64,000 nucleotides of DNA, from NCBI GenBank assembly GCA_017794925.1, contig CP051238.1, forward strand, positions 3,996,084 to 4,060,083, written 5' to 3'. Under the pieces are notes generated by a model that saw only the letters and a list, made by a program, of their open reading frames with translations, ran no database searches and was not told the DNA's origin. The DNA is from Aestuariibacter sp. (GTDB taxonomy: Bacteria; Pseudomonadota; Gammaproteobacteria; Enterobacterales; Alteromonadaceae). A program made the translations under genes and the position numbers. Of this stretch, positions 53,933-63,445 are shown piece by piece. How positions within the stretch are numbered: position 1 is the stretch's first letter; each line of letters starts with the position of its first letter.

Positions 53933-54664
53933 TTATGGCCGATAACCAATATCATTGGCTGCCCGGCGCAATCGCGCCACAATCGCCGCAGGCATTTGTG
54001 GGCTGGCAGCCAAATACGCTTTTACCGAAAGCTCAGGGATAAGCTGTTGCAAGGTTACGTCGTCAGATTCAAGACCAACCAACCCGGCAGTGTCACGAAT
54101 CAATTGCGGGTCTTCAATAATGAAATCAACCGTGCCACGCTTTAGCTCCTCCCAGGAACAAATAATATCAGCACAGGATATGAGATTAATGCCTTCTTCA
54201 AAGCCCAGCTCTTTCAGCCATTTTTCAGCAACATCACCGCGCTGGGTAGCCACCGAAAAAGCTTTAAGATCGTTCCAATCCTCTACGGTAATATTGGTGC
54301 GGGTGGAAAGAGTAAGAATACCCAGTTCAAATTGCGTTATCGGTGTTATCCACTGATACTGATGTTCCCGCTCCGGGGTTCTGGCTATAGAAAAAATCAG
54401 GGCTCGACTGTGACGCTGCGTATTTAAAACCGCTCTGGCCCATGGAAACACTTTGAATTCAGCGCCGTAACCAGCACGCCTCAGAATATTGTGAACCCTA
54501 TCGATCACCTCTCCGATGACTTTACCATTTTTCACATAATGATAGGGAGGAGAGTTTTCCGTAAACACCAACAAAGAGGTTTCAGCACAGGCACTGCCGC
54601 TGACTATCAACCCAACACTCAAATACACACTTCTGAGTAACCGTCTCATCCCACTACAAAACAT
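53933..54664 (-). CDS. periplasmic solute-binding protein, SBP3-like
   Basis: A 243-residue exported protein with a signal peptide (cleavage near SACA, residue 27). It shows the SBP3 pattern: LLVFTENSPPYHYVKNGKVIGEV opening, VFPWARAVLNT, and FIIEDPQLI. Like the protein at 51111 it lacks an adjacent permease. The opening residues resemble those of polar-amino-acid-type binding proteins, but the ligand cannot be told. ATG 54664 has AGGGA nine bases upstream; an ATG at 54649 is also possible. Confidence 0.82.
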   Translation of the reverse strand: MFCSGMRRLLRSVYLSVGLIVSGSACAETSLLVFTENSPPYHYVKNGKVIGEVIDRVHNILRRAGYGAEFKVFPWARAVLNTQRHSRALIFSIARTPEREHQYQWITPITQFELGILTLSTRTNITVEDWNDLKAFSVATQRGDVAEKWLKELGFEEGINLISCADIICSWEELKRGTVDFIIEDPQLIRDTAGLVGLESDDVTLQQLIPELSVKAYLAASPQMPAAIVARLRRAANDIGYRP

Positions 54665-54740
54665 GTTTCTAATCCCTGTTTACATAGTAGCGCGAAACAA
54701 AGCCACTGCAACTCCCAATGTGAATCAGAACTGCATAAAC

Positions 54741-54775
54741 ACAAAAAAACCAGTCATTCCCTGACTGGCTTTTCG
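54741..54775 (-). terminator. terminator (both directions possible)
   Basis: CCAGTCA (54750-54756) pairs with TGACTGG (54762-54768) around a five-base loop. On the minus strand seven Ts follow, serving the Sel1-like gene at 54799; on the plus strand TTTT follows, but no plus gene ends here. Confidence 0.85.
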
Positions 54776-54798
54776 CAATTCAGGTATCTGAACCTGTA

Positions 54799-55335
54799 TT
54801 AAGAACCATCGAATTCCCGTTCACAAATAATTTCTGTGATACTGCTTCCGGTTGGTCGGTAACGTTTGCAATTGTGTTCTGTTGCTTCTGCGCCATAAGT
54901 TTCAATATGATGTGCAACATCGGCTTTCCACGCCGTTTGAACTTCTTCAGGAATGGCTTCTGAAATCTTTTTAAACGAGTGATTCCACTGTGAATTACGC
55001 GCTTCCATCGCTACATTTAGCCATAACCAGCCTTGCTTGTTATTAATGTCAGTACCCCAACCATTGAAATAACTCATTGCCAGGTAGAATTGCGACTGTT
55101 TGTTACCAAAACGCGCACCTTCATTAAGTAATCGAAATGATGTGTCGTAATTTTTAGCATGCAAAGCCAACAGCGCATGCTCTACAGTCAAATTGTATTC
55201 TTGCTGATTGCGGCTAAGTATCGGACCATCACCACCTTCAACCGTAATTACCTCTACATCTTGTGCAAAAGACAGCATAGGCAGAGCACTTACCGTTGCT
55301 ACCAACAACATTTTCTTTAATTTGCTAAAGTCCAT
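54799..55335 (-). CDS. Sel1-like exported protein, 178 aa
   Basis: Signal peptide about 1-25 (ending SFAQ). Then a short helical-repeat region with one Sel1-like unit (QSQFYLAMSYFNGWGTDINN) and two Cys near the C-terminus (NCKRY and IICERE). ATG 55335 has GAGGAGG seven bases upstream, so the 24-codon longer frame is rejected. Function unknown. Confidence 0.8.
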   Translation of the reverse strand: MDFSKLKKMLLVATVSALPMLSFAQDVEVITVEGGDGPILSRNQQEYNLTVEHALLALHAKNYDTSFRLLNEGARFGNKQSQFYLAMSYFNGWGTDINNKQGWLWLNVAMEARNSQWNHSFKKISEAIPEEVQTAWKADVAHHIETYGAEATEHNCKRYRPTGSSITEIICEREFDGS

Positions 55336-55529
55336 TTTTGCCTCCTCTAGACGAACATTATCAGTTCGCAACCATGACCCAGTTAACCTCGCCATACAAC
55401 TGTACAAAGTATGTGTTGCGTGATTATGATCATAGTGTATTGCCGCTTGGACTCAACCAAACAGGTGTAACAAGCAGCCCAAAGCAGTAACGAAATGTGT
55501 CGATATGTATAATTTGAAACGTTTGACGC

Positions 55530-56678
55530 TTACCAGCCCGAAATACGCGACCACACCTCACCTATTTCGCCTTGTTCATTGATAACCTGATACTCGCTGA
55601 ATTGTGCTGCTGTTGCGCAAGCATGAATAGGCAAAATCCTGAGCAGATTGCCATAAGCAAAGAGTGATGCATCAGGCTGTTTACCGTCAATATGCGAGAT
55701 GATCCCGTGCTCCTGATTGGTACTGCTTACATACCAACCGTCGAGTAGCTTTCCATATTGATCACAAACGAGTCCGTACCCACAGTCCTTTGCGTGAGAC
55801 GCGGTCCCCTGATCACGAGATAACGCCATCCATCCCGCATCCACAATGACCCAGTTTTTATCCGTCTGATGGCCTATTACGCTGGTTAACACCGACATGG
55901 CTATATCGTCAAAACTACACACGCCAAGACCCGCCATGACACAATCAAACGTCGCATAGACACCGGCTCTCAGTTCGTTAATGCCCTTGTGATTACAGTT
56001 CGCCAGTGCAGTTGGCGTTGACCCAGCTGACACCAGTTCACAATTGATGCCTGCCTCGTGAAGACGCAAAGCCGCTTTTGCGATGAGCTGACATTCCTGT
56101 AATGCCATGGCATCACGCGATTGTTGCGTAAAACAGTCATAGCTGCCTCCAGCGTGTGTCATGACGCCGCGAAAATGCAGTTTTGGCGTTGCCTGAATCG
56201 CTTTTGCGCATTCCCTTAATGCATCGGACATCGGCAATAGACCCGCACGGTGATCATCGACATCGACTTCAAGCATAACCTGCAACGGCTGTTCAAGTTT
56301 CTCAGCAAAGGCCAACAGCGCGTTTACGGCAGCCATGCTGTCCAGAACAACCGTGAATTTTCCGGCCCTTTCAGACAGCGCTTGTACTCGTGCATATTTG
56401 TTTGGAACCAAACCAACCGCATACAGAATATCGTCATAACCGGCTGCGGCGAAATACTCAGCTTCAGCCAGCGTAGATACCGTAATCGGGCCGTTTGATG
56501 GCGCGTATCGCTCTGCAGCAGCAAGGGATTTAAGGGTTTTAACATGGGGCCGTAGTACGAGGTTGTCTCGCTCTGCAACGGCCTGCATGCGTTGTATGTT
56601 ACGTTGAAACTTGCTGTCATCAATAACACAGGCTGGGGTCATTAGCGTGGAAAGTGAATTCACAGAAACGGCATCCAA
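55530..56678 (-). CDS. DSD1-family PLP enzyme (D-serine dehydratase / D-threonine aldolase type)
   Basis: Fold-type III PLP enzyme of 382 residues. Lys47 in LRPHVKTLK is the likely PLP lysine; MTHAGGSYDC and SAGSTPTALANC belong to the barrel, and LPIHACATA gives the His-x-Cys metal site of eukaryotic-type D-serine dehydratases. It would degrade D-serine or cleave D-threonine-type hydroxy amino acids. It overlaps the MAPEG gene by 19 bases, suggesting coupling. The substrate cannot be separated by sequence alone. Confidence 0.88.
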   Translation of the reverse strand: MDAVSVNSLSTLMTPACVIDDSKFQRNIQRMQAVAERDNLVLRPHVKTLKSLAAAERYAPSNGPITVSTLAEAEYFAAAGYDDILYAVGLVPNKYARVQALSERAGKFTVVLDSMAAVNALLAFAEKLEQPLQVMLEVDVDDHRAGLLPMSDALRECAKAIQATPKLHFRGVMTHAGGSYDCFTQQSRDAMALQECQLIAKAALRLHEAGINCELVSAGSTPTALANCNHKGINELRAGVYATFDCVMAGLGVCSFDDIAMSVLTSVIGHQTDKNWVIVDAGWMALSRDQGTASHAKDCGYGLVCDQYGKLLDGWYVSSTNQEHGIISHIDGKQPDASLFAYGNLLRILPIHACATAAQFSEYQVINEQGEIGEVWSRISGW

Positions 56679-57064
56679 TAAATAAGCGTTAAGTTAATAC
56701 ATGCAATAATAAACAAGGTCAGTAAGGTTAACATCATTCCAACCAGTCGCTGCCAGGTGGCCCCTACAGAATGTCGTAATCCATAAGCGTGCAGTACCCG
56801 ACCGAGAACCAGGCTTCCACCTAGTAAATGAATAATCAACGTAGAATGGCTGTTGATCTCCAATACCGCCAACAGAATCAGGCAAAGTGGCACATACTCT
56901 ACAAAATTGCCGTGTACACGTATAAGTCTTTGCAACACATCGTTGCCGCCGTCCCCAACGCCAATCAGATTTTTACGTCTGCAGCGAATCACCAGGGCGG
57001 TTAAATACAAATAAATAAGTGCAAGAATACTTGCGTAAAAAGCAGTTACTGGGAGTAACAACAT
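56660..57064 (-). CDS. MAPEG-family membrane protein
   Basis: A 134-residue protein with four hydrophobic segments and the MAPEG pattern (RLIRVHGNFVEYVPLCLILLA and LGRVLHAYGL). The eukaryotic family includes glutathione-dependent enzymes; bacterial members are mostly uncharacterised. It sits upstream of the PLP-enzyme gene and overlaps its start by 19 bases. Confidence 0.9.
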   Translation of the reverse strand: MLLLPVTAFYASILALIYLYLTALVIRCRRKNLIGVGDGGNDVLQRLIRVHGNFVEYVPLCLILLAVLEINSHSTLIIHLLGGSLVLGRVLHAYGLRHSVGATWQRLVGMMLTLLTLFIIACINLTLIYWMPFL

Positions 57065-57148
57065 GGCACGGTTCCTTCATTTAAGTCGGTGCCATTGTGA
57101 CAGTTTGCTTGTTAAAAGGTAAAGAGGTAGAAGCAGTATTTTATGCAC

Positions 57149-57176
57149 AAAAAAAGCTGCCTGATGGCAGCTTTTT
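57149..57176. terminator. terminator of adk (bidirectional form)
   Basis: GCTGCC (57156-57161) pairs with GGCAGC (57166-57171) around TGAT, flanked by seven As on the left and five Ts on the right, so it can act on both strands. On the minus strand it lies 16 bases after the adk stop. Confidence 0.88.
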
Positions 57177-57191
57177 GAGTTCGCTATTAGC

Positions 57192-57836
57192 TTAGCCCAG
57201 TAGCTCGGCTAACTGTTGGCTAACCTGGTCAACTGGCTGTGTGCCATCCAGCTTGTGGTAAGAACAGTTGCCCGCGGCAGCTTCCGCATTGTAGTAATCT
57301 ACCAGCGGCTGAGTTTGTTCGTGATAAAAGCCTAAACGGTTGCGAACCGTTTCTTCTTTATCGTCATCACGAATGATCAGGTCTTCTCCGGTTTGATCAT
57401 CTTTACCTTCCACTTTCGGTGGATTGTACACAACATGATAAACACGACCTGAAGCCGGGTGAACGCGTCGACCACCCATACGGTCGACAATTACGTCATC
57501 CGGTACGTCGAATTCGATACAGTGATCAACCGATACGCCGGCTTCCTTCATGGCGTCAGCCTGAGGAATTGTGCGAGGGAAACCGTCCAGTAAAAAACCG
57601 TCTTTGCAGTCGTCCTGCGCAATACGCTCTTTTACCAAACCAATGATGATATCGTCAGATACCAACTTCCCTTCGTCCATGACCTTCTTAGCAGCAAGAC
57701 CCATTTCTGTGCCTGCTTTGATTGCGCTACGCAGCATGTCACCCGTTGAGATTTGCGGGATACCATATTTGCCCATTAGAAACTGCGCTTGTGTTCCCTT
57801 ACCGGCACCTGGTGCACCGAGAAGTATTATTCGCAT
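57192..57836 (-). CDS. adk: adenylate kinase
   Basis: Essential enzyme interconverting ATP, ADP and AMP. The ATG at 57836 with GGAGAG eight bases upstream gives exactly 214 residues, as in E. coli. Walker A is GAPGAGKGTQ, DGFPRT is the AMP-site block, and the long LID domain (VHPASGRVYHVVYNPP) lacks zinc cysteines. The frame is open upstream to 57923 but those residues are not part of the family. Confidence 0.97.
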   Translation of the reverse strand: MRIILLGAPGAGKGTQAQFLMGKYGIPQISTGDMLRSAIKAGTEMGLAAKKVMDEGKLVSDDIIIGLVKERIAQDDCKDGFLLDGFPRTIPQADAMKEAGVSVDHCIEFDVPDDVIVDRMGGRRVHPASGRVYHVVYNPPKVEGKDDQTGEDLIIRDDDKEETVRNRLGFYHEQTQPLVDYYNAEAAAGNCSYHKLDGTQPVDQVSQQLAELLG

Positions 57837-58037
57837 AATTGCGCTCTCCGCTTGTATTAACTTATAACTGTGAGGCACTTTACACACTCCAAACCCACGT
57901 GACAAGTACTCTGCAGGGCTCATAGCCCCTGTTAAGACTAATAGCGTATGTAAATTGAACGAAAGACCAGTACTACACCGGCTTCAAAGCAGCCGATAAG
58001 CCTGTTTTATGCTTAATATAGTCGTACAGAATTGTGT

Positions 58038-58065
58038 ACTGACCTGTGTCCATACACAGGTCAGT
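58038..58065. repeat. 12-base perfect hairpin without T-run
   Basis: ACTGACCTGTGT (58038-58049) pairs perfectly with ACACAGGTCAGT (58054-58065) around CCAT. It lies 34 bases after the S9 peptidase stop. No T-run follows on either strand, so it may protect a 3' end or bind protein. Confidence 0.6.
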
Positions 58066-58098
58066 GATCGGATTTGTTGTAGCAGCTATGGAGCCGAT

Positions 58099-60039
58099 TT
58101 AGTCACCAATATGTTTTTTCAAAAACGTAAGCATGGCTTCGTAAAGAGCCTGCCTGTTTTCCTGTTTGTAGAAACCATGCCCTTCTTCAGCCCGCGTCAT
58201 CCATTCGTAAGATCTGCCAGCTTCATCAAGTTTCGATTTCAACAATAGTGCGTGATCATAGTGAGCTCGCTCATCCTGTTCACCGTGCACAATAAACAGT
58301 TCTGCTTTTATTTTGTCGACATGTCTGGCTGGAGAGAACGCATCAAGCTTGTCGGCGTCGTTGCTTAATACCTGTTTCAGGAAGTTTTGACCAAAACGGC
58401 TGTCTGGAATATCACCTGCGTCGAACATCAGGTCCATATCGTAAATCCCAACATAGCCGATGGCACATTTATAAAGATCGGGTTCTTTCACTACCGACAT
58501 TAAAGACGCGTAACCACCGTATGACGCACCGTAAATACAAATACGTTCTGGATCGGCCAGACCATCTTTAATCGCCCATTTAACGGCATCGGTCATATCG
58601 TCGATCATCAGACCGCCCCACTCACCGTAACCGGCCGATTCATGGTCATTGCCGTAACCACCGCTGCCGCGGAAATTAACCTTTATCGTGGCAAAACCAT
58701 TATCGTTAAGGAAAGCGACATCATCGTCGTAAGCCCAATAATCACGGGGACCATGCGGCCCACCATGAGGAATAATCACTAGTGGCAGGTTTTTCTCTTT
58801 ACCAACGGGCGTAGAGACATAGGCATAATTGGTGTAGCCGTCCCGCGTTTGTATCGCCACAGGGAAGCTACTGCCAATTTGCTTGGGATTAATCCAGGGT
58901 TTTACTTTGGCTAACTGTTCCACGCCTCCTTTGGTCGTATCAAATAGATAGAACGAACCCGGGTCGCGATCACTGCTCACAAAGAGAGTGAGCTTGGTCA
59001 TATCTTCAGTTGCAGACGTGATTTGCACGCGAGCCCCATTAAACGCTTTTATCAGTGCCGGGTACCATTTACCGATTGGGTGCGTTGGTTCAACCACCTC
59101 AGTATAAGAATAGTCAGGCTCTACCATGACGGCATACAGCACGTTGTTTCGGTCAATATCATAATCACTAATATCTACCCGGTCATGCTGATACACCAAT
59201 GTCATTTCTTCGGTTTTCAAATCGTACCGATATATACCGCCCCGGCCATTTTCATGATCAGACAACATGAAAATGCCTTTGTTGTCGGCGGTAAAGCCCA
59301 ACGGCTGAAACGAGGAACCTTCACCTTCATCAAACTCTTTTTGAAGCTCCCAATCGCCGTCATTATCTTCACGGTAATGAATCTGAAGAACATTTTTGCC
59401 GTTTTTCGCTGCAATGCCAACGGCGTAACGAACTTGTTGCTCGTTGTCTGCGACCATGCGCGCTTGTTTGATAGGAGAACGGGTGATTTGGCGCTTTCTG
59501 CCATTGTAGATATTCAATCGATATACGTTAGTTAGATTTGACGAGTCACGATTAACCGGAATCCCCTGGATCAGGATATGCTTATCGTCGTCCCACATCA
59601 TGTCCAACACTGACGGAGACTCAAAAACCGGGTTAAACGCTACGCCCTCTTCGCTGCGGTAACCAAAAATATTCCGGCCTTTTGAGCCATCGTAATTAAC
59701 TGCATAATATTCGCCAGTACTCATAGGTCTGGCGTAATAGCCCACCGTGATCTGCAAACCTACAACCAGTCTTTCATCGTTTGCCCAAAAGTACGAGCCT
59801 GCCTGCTCATTACCCCGAAATCGAATGACGTTTAGCAGTTTTGCCGGTGAACGCTGCACCACAGCAATCACACGTTTGCCTTCTTCCAGTGCGGCAAATG
59901 CCAGATATTCTCCGGTAGGCGAGATTCTGACTGACTCATACTGAGGGTGCTTTGCAAATGATTCTAATGGGATAGTATCGGCGCTGACTGTTGATATACA
60001 TACGAATATACACAGTAGGCCTGTTATTATTTTTTTCAT
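58099..60039 (-). CDS. S9-family prolyl oligopeptidase-like peptidase
   Basis: Exported serine peptidase of 646 residues. Signal peptide about 1-21 (ending VSA), then a beta-propeller domain (about 30-370) and an alpha/beta-hydrolase domain with nucleophile GASYGGYAS, acid in HGEQDERAHYDHA and His in EEGHGF. ATG 60039 has AAGGAA before it; longer frames are rejected. Similar enzymes occur beside TonB receptors in Alteromonadales and process peptides. The TonB receptor gene lies upstream, separated by a terminator. Confidence 0.94.
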   Translation of the reverse strand: MKKIITGLLCIFVCISTVSADTIPLESFAKHPQYESVRISPTGEYLAFAALEEGKRVIAVVQRSPAKLLNVIRFRGNEQAGSYFWANDERLVVGLQITVGYYARPMSTGEYYAVNYDGSKGRNIFGYRSEEGVAFNPVFESPSVLDMMWDDDKHILIQGIPVNRDSSNLTNVYRLNIYNGRKRQITRSPIKQARMVADNEQQVRYAVGIAAKNGKNVLQIHYREDNDGDWELQKEFDEGEGSSFQPLGFTADNKGIFMLSDHENGRGGIYRYDLKTEEMTLVYQHDRVDISDYDIDRNNVLYAVMVEPDYSYTEVVEPTHPIGKWYPALIKAFNGARVQITSATEDMTKLTLFVSSDRDPGSFYLFDTTKGGVEQLAKVKPWINPKQIGSSFPVAIQTRDGYTNYAYVSTPVGKEKNLPLVIIPHGGPHGPRDYWAYDDDVAFLNDNGFATIKVNFRGSGGYGNDHESAGYGEWGGLMIDDMTDAVKWAIKDGLADPERICIYGASYGGYASLMSVVKEPDLYKCAIGYVGIYDMDLMFDAGDIPDSRFGQNFLKQVLSNDADKLDAFSPARHVDKIKAELFIVHGEQDERAHYDHALLLKSKLDEAGRSYEWMTRAEEGHGFYKQENRQALYEAMLTFLKKHIGD

Positions 60040-60253
60040 GTTAGTTCCTTTCGATGTACTCATGTGCTGCTTCAGAACAAAGCAAACGCACGGTACATAA
60101 CTTCCTGAATATGATGAAAAGTAAAACCCGCGCAACAGAAATAAACTGTTACACATTACTTCTTTACTATTTCTATCATAATCAAAGCCAGATAGTCACC
60201 CAACAAAAGTCTAAGATGGTGAATTACCTATTCACGTGACGTTTCCGAAAAAC

Positions 60254-60288
60254 AAAAAAAAGCGCGCAGAAGATCTGCGCGCTTTTCC
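60254..60288 (-). terminator. terminator of the TonB receptor gene
   Basis: AGCGCGCAGA (60261-60270) pairs with TCTGCGCGCT (60274-60283) around a three-base loop; on the minus strand seven or more Ts follow. It is 20 bases after the receptor stop. Confidence 0.9.
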
Positions 60289-60307
60289 GAACGAGATGAA
60301 ATAGCTA

Positions 60308-62953
60308 TTACATTTTAGCTTTTAGACCGATGTAGAACACTCGGCCTATGACATTACCGCCGTCAAAACCGTTTGCATCGTCGAAATAAGGTGCCTCTTC
60401 GTCAAACAGGTTGTCGATATTCATAGTGATATCCACATTATCGAAACTGCCCATTTCTCCTAACGAGTAACTGGTAAAGACATTCACTGTGGTTAATGAA
60501 TCCAGAGAAGCATAAGCGTTCTCCCAGCCATCACTATGTAATACACGAATCAGACTGTTGGTTTTCTCTGTTGATAAACCCACTGACGCTACGACGTTAA
60601 ATTTACCAAAGGTACCGGTTTCCAGTTCATCTACATACTCATCACCTTCAACCGCCTGAGCCTCACGTTTTAAGGTATAGGTACCGGACACGCCTGCGCT
60701 GATTTTACCCAGATCCACCAGCCAGCTTTTCTGAACATCGAAATCCAGACCTGACAAACGCGTTGCTGTCATGTTGTAACGACGGGCATCGGCTAACAAG
60801 TAAGCAGAGTTGCCATCCGCGTATAATGACTCAACGGGTGCGCCATCAATACGGAAGCCTTCAGTCGCTGCCAATGCTTCTTCCAGCGTTGGATTAATCG
60901 TGTAGTACGCCGCATAACCTGCCGTATTAAAGTACACGCTTGGTGTATAGAATGGCGCCAGGTTAATTGCGCTTGAGTAATCTACGTTATAGTAAGTCAT
61001 ACTCACGCTTAAATCTTCTACAAAGTCCGGCGTCCAGTCGAAGCCCACGCTGTAAGACTCAGATTCTTCTGGCTTCAGACCATCACTACCACCGGCAAGT
61101 AAGATAGTGCCACGGAAGAAGTCTGTACCCGCTGCGTCACCCGCCAACCACGGGCTAACCGGCAATACAATTGCTCGCGTGTCCACCGCTGCGCCGGTAT
61201 CCGCTAAACTTGGCGCCTGGAACGAGGTGCCCCATTGTGCGCGAATCCGAGTGTTCTCAGTGGGTTTGTAGTCGATACCAATTTTCGGGTTTGTGGTACT
61301 GCCTACGTCATTGTAGTCGTCATAACGCAATGACGCGGTGAAATTGATTTCACCGGCAGAAGAATCCATTAGAGGCATCATGACTTCACCAAATACAGAC
61401 TTAACGTTGCGTGATGCTTCTGTTTCTACCAAATCTAAAGCCCCTGCTGCACCCCCGCCGAAGGCCACTTCATAGTCTTGTTTAAAGTACTCTGCACCCA
61501 CAGCCAACAGTACTTCACCTGCAGGCAATTCCGCTATTGCACCGTCCAACGTAGCGCGAATTTGATGATGGCTTTGCGTAGCATCACCGTAGCTGCCGTA
61601 ATAACCCAGAATACTGTCCAGCACGCTTTGATCGGTTGCAGCTACATCGTAGGGATTCAATGCCGTGCTGGCATCTGTGCCAGCCAATGCAGCAGACAGA
61701 GCTGCAGAGTTGATACCGCGTTCAACGCCTTTGGTATGGGCCAGGCCATAGCTGTACGCCGCTTTCAGGCGCCAGTAGTTTGGCAGCTCGTAAGTGATTT
61801 CAGGAATAAATGCAAAGGCATCAAAATCACTGCCGTTTTTCGCCCCCAGTCCCACTACGTCGCTAAAATCAAACGCCACTGAATGACTGGTTTCCGAACC
61901 AATCGGCGAGAAGTAAGGATTGTCGGCGGTGATGGTTCCCGACGCACCAATATCAGAAAGCGAGTTTGTTGCATCACCGGTGATATCGGCGCTCCACTCA
62001 CTGTAGTAAGTCACAACGTCCACATAGGCATTGTCGTTCAGATCCTGTTGCAGTGACGCATATATCGTGGTTTTCTTTTCTTTAGGAACGTAAGAAATAC
62101 CGTCTGTTGGGTCACAGGTATTTGTACCGGCTTCCCTGGTATCCATTTTGTAGTTCACACCGTCTACGGTAATCGTACCCGGGTTACACAGATTTGAACG
62201 GTAGTCACCACCACCGTTTGCCGTGCTGTCGCCAGTAATGAAGTCGCGGTCTTTACCAAACACCTCGTCGTTTTGTGCGTGGTAAATGGAGATCATGCCT
62301 GAACCTGTGGTCCAGTCTTTACCCGCGGTAATGTTGAAAGTGCTGGCAGAGTAGCTGTCACCAAAACCACCTTCAGCACTGAACTCAACGCCATCAAAAC
62401 GGTCACGGGTGATAAAGTTAACTACCCCGGCAATGGCGTCAGAGCCATAAATAGACGAGCCGCCATCCATTACGATTTCCAGGTTACTAATGACACCCGG
62501 TGGAATGGCCGACACGTTAGGAATTGTTTGAATAATACCTGAGCCAGGCATACGCATGCCGTTTAACAATAACAGCGTGGTGCTGCCGCCACCCACACCA
62601 ATATCGCGCAACTTAGGCATTGGCATACCCTGGCCAATGTCAGTTGCCATGGTTGGACGGCTGTTGAACGTGCTGCTCATTTGCGGAATTTGCGCCAACA
62701 ACTCGTTGCTGTCAGCGACACTGATCGCTTCAACCTCGGCGCTGTCGAAGCCCACGACATTGGTCCCAACGGGTGTTGCGCCCCGAATTAAGGTACCCGT
62801 AGCTTGTGCTCTTACTTCGATCTTTTCGACATCGTTGTCATTTTTTGCTTGATTTTCTTGCGAAAAAGCCTGACCAGATAAAGTAGAACCTACGAAAAGT
62901 GCTAATAAAGTTGGCTTAAACATGCCTGAATGTTGTCCTGATTGTGCCTTCAT
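60308..62953 (-). CDS. TonB-dependent outer-membrane receptor
   Basis: Outer-membrane active transporter of 881 residues. Signal peptide about 1-31 (ending AFSQ), a TonB-box-like EKIEVRA, a plug domain (about 50-170, with GVGGGSTTLLLLNGMRM and SSIYGSDAIAGVVNFITR) and a long 22-strand barrel. It ends in Met rather than the usual terminal aromatic. ATG 62953 has GGAGA seven bases upstream; the longer frame is rejected. The substrate is unknown; peptide or carbohydrate uptake would fit the neighbouring S9 peptidase and GH78-like gene. Confidence 0.95.
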   Translation of the reverse strand: MKAQSGQHSGMFKPTLLALFVGSTLSGQAFSQENQAKNDNDVEKIEVRAQATGTLIRGATPVGTNVVGFDSAEVEAISVADSNELLAQIPQMSSTFNSRPTMATDIGQGMPMPKLRDIGVGGGSTTLLLLNGMRMPGSGIIQTIPNVSAIPPGVISNLEIVMDGGSSIYGSDAIAGVVNFITRDRFDGVEFSAEGGFGDSYSASTFNITAGKDWTTGSGMISIYHAQNDEVFGKDRDFITGDSTANGGGDYRSNLCNPGTITVDGVNYKMDTREAGTNTCDPTDGISYVPKEKKTTIYASLQQDLNDNAYVDVVTYYSEWSADITGDATNSLSDIGASGTITADNPYFSPIGSETSHSVAFDFSDVVGLGAKNGSDFDAFAFIPEITYELPNYWRLKAAYSYGLAHTKGVERGINSAALSAALAGTDASTALNPYDVAATDQSVLDSILGYYGSYGDATQSHHQIRATLDGAIAELPAGEVLLAVGAEYFKQDYEVAFGGGAAGALDLVETEASRNVKSVFGEVMMPLMDSSAGEINFTASLRYDDYNDVGSTTNPKIGIDYKPTENTRIRAQWGTSFQAPSLADTGAAVDTRAIVLPVSPWLAGDAAGTDFFRGTILLAGGSDGLKPEESESYSVGFDWTPDFVEDLSVSMTYYNVDYSSAINLAPFYTPSVYFNTAGYAAYYTINPTLEEALAATEGFRIDGAPVESLYADGNSAYLLADARRYNMTATRLSGLDFDVQKSWLVDLGKISAGVSGTYTLKREAQAVEGDEYVDELETGTFGKFNVVASVGLSTEKTNSLIRVLHSDGWENAYASLDSLTTVNVFTSYSLGEMGSFDNVDITMNIDNLFDEEAPYFDDANGFDGGNVIGRVFYIGLKAKM

Positions 62954-63445
62954 TTCAATCTCCGATGCGGGGGTTACGCCCCTTAATTGTGTGTGCCCAA
63001 CGTTAAACAATTCGTTAACATCTGGAGCGTAAATTAACTCAACAATCATGTTCAGTCAACACTAATCAAACGCAAACAATTGAAATCAACGGTTATAAAA
63101 ATAGAACGCGAACGAAAATTTAATATTAAATAACAACAACTAACCACTTATTCAGCTTGTCATAGAACAAAAATTGATAGTTGGCATTAAAAAGATCAAT
63201 GTGCAAAAATTTTGTAAAAAAATGAACGGTGTGCGTTTTACGTACACTCACTTTCAAATAAGAAACAATCAATTCATTGCAAATTCATTCACTCACACTA
63301 TAATCGATTGCAACGAACCATTTACAATTACCATTAACCGGCAAGTCAATTATCCGACAGAATTGACATCGATAACAAAGACAACACTGTTATTCGCATA
63401 AAATTGTGTCGGAAAAGCTTGCCTGAACATCGGAGCTTTTTGCTT
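62954..63445. promoter_or_regulatory. divergent regulatory region of TonB receptor and GH78-like gene
   Basis: This A/T-rich 492-base region holds no gene. A TTGACA lies at 63363-63368 on the plus strand, with no well-spaced -10 (TAAAAT at 63399 is too far for a standard promoter). An inverted repeat ATAACA (63372-63377) and TGTTAT (63388-63393) could be a dimeric regulator site for the GH78-like gene. Confidence 0.4.
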
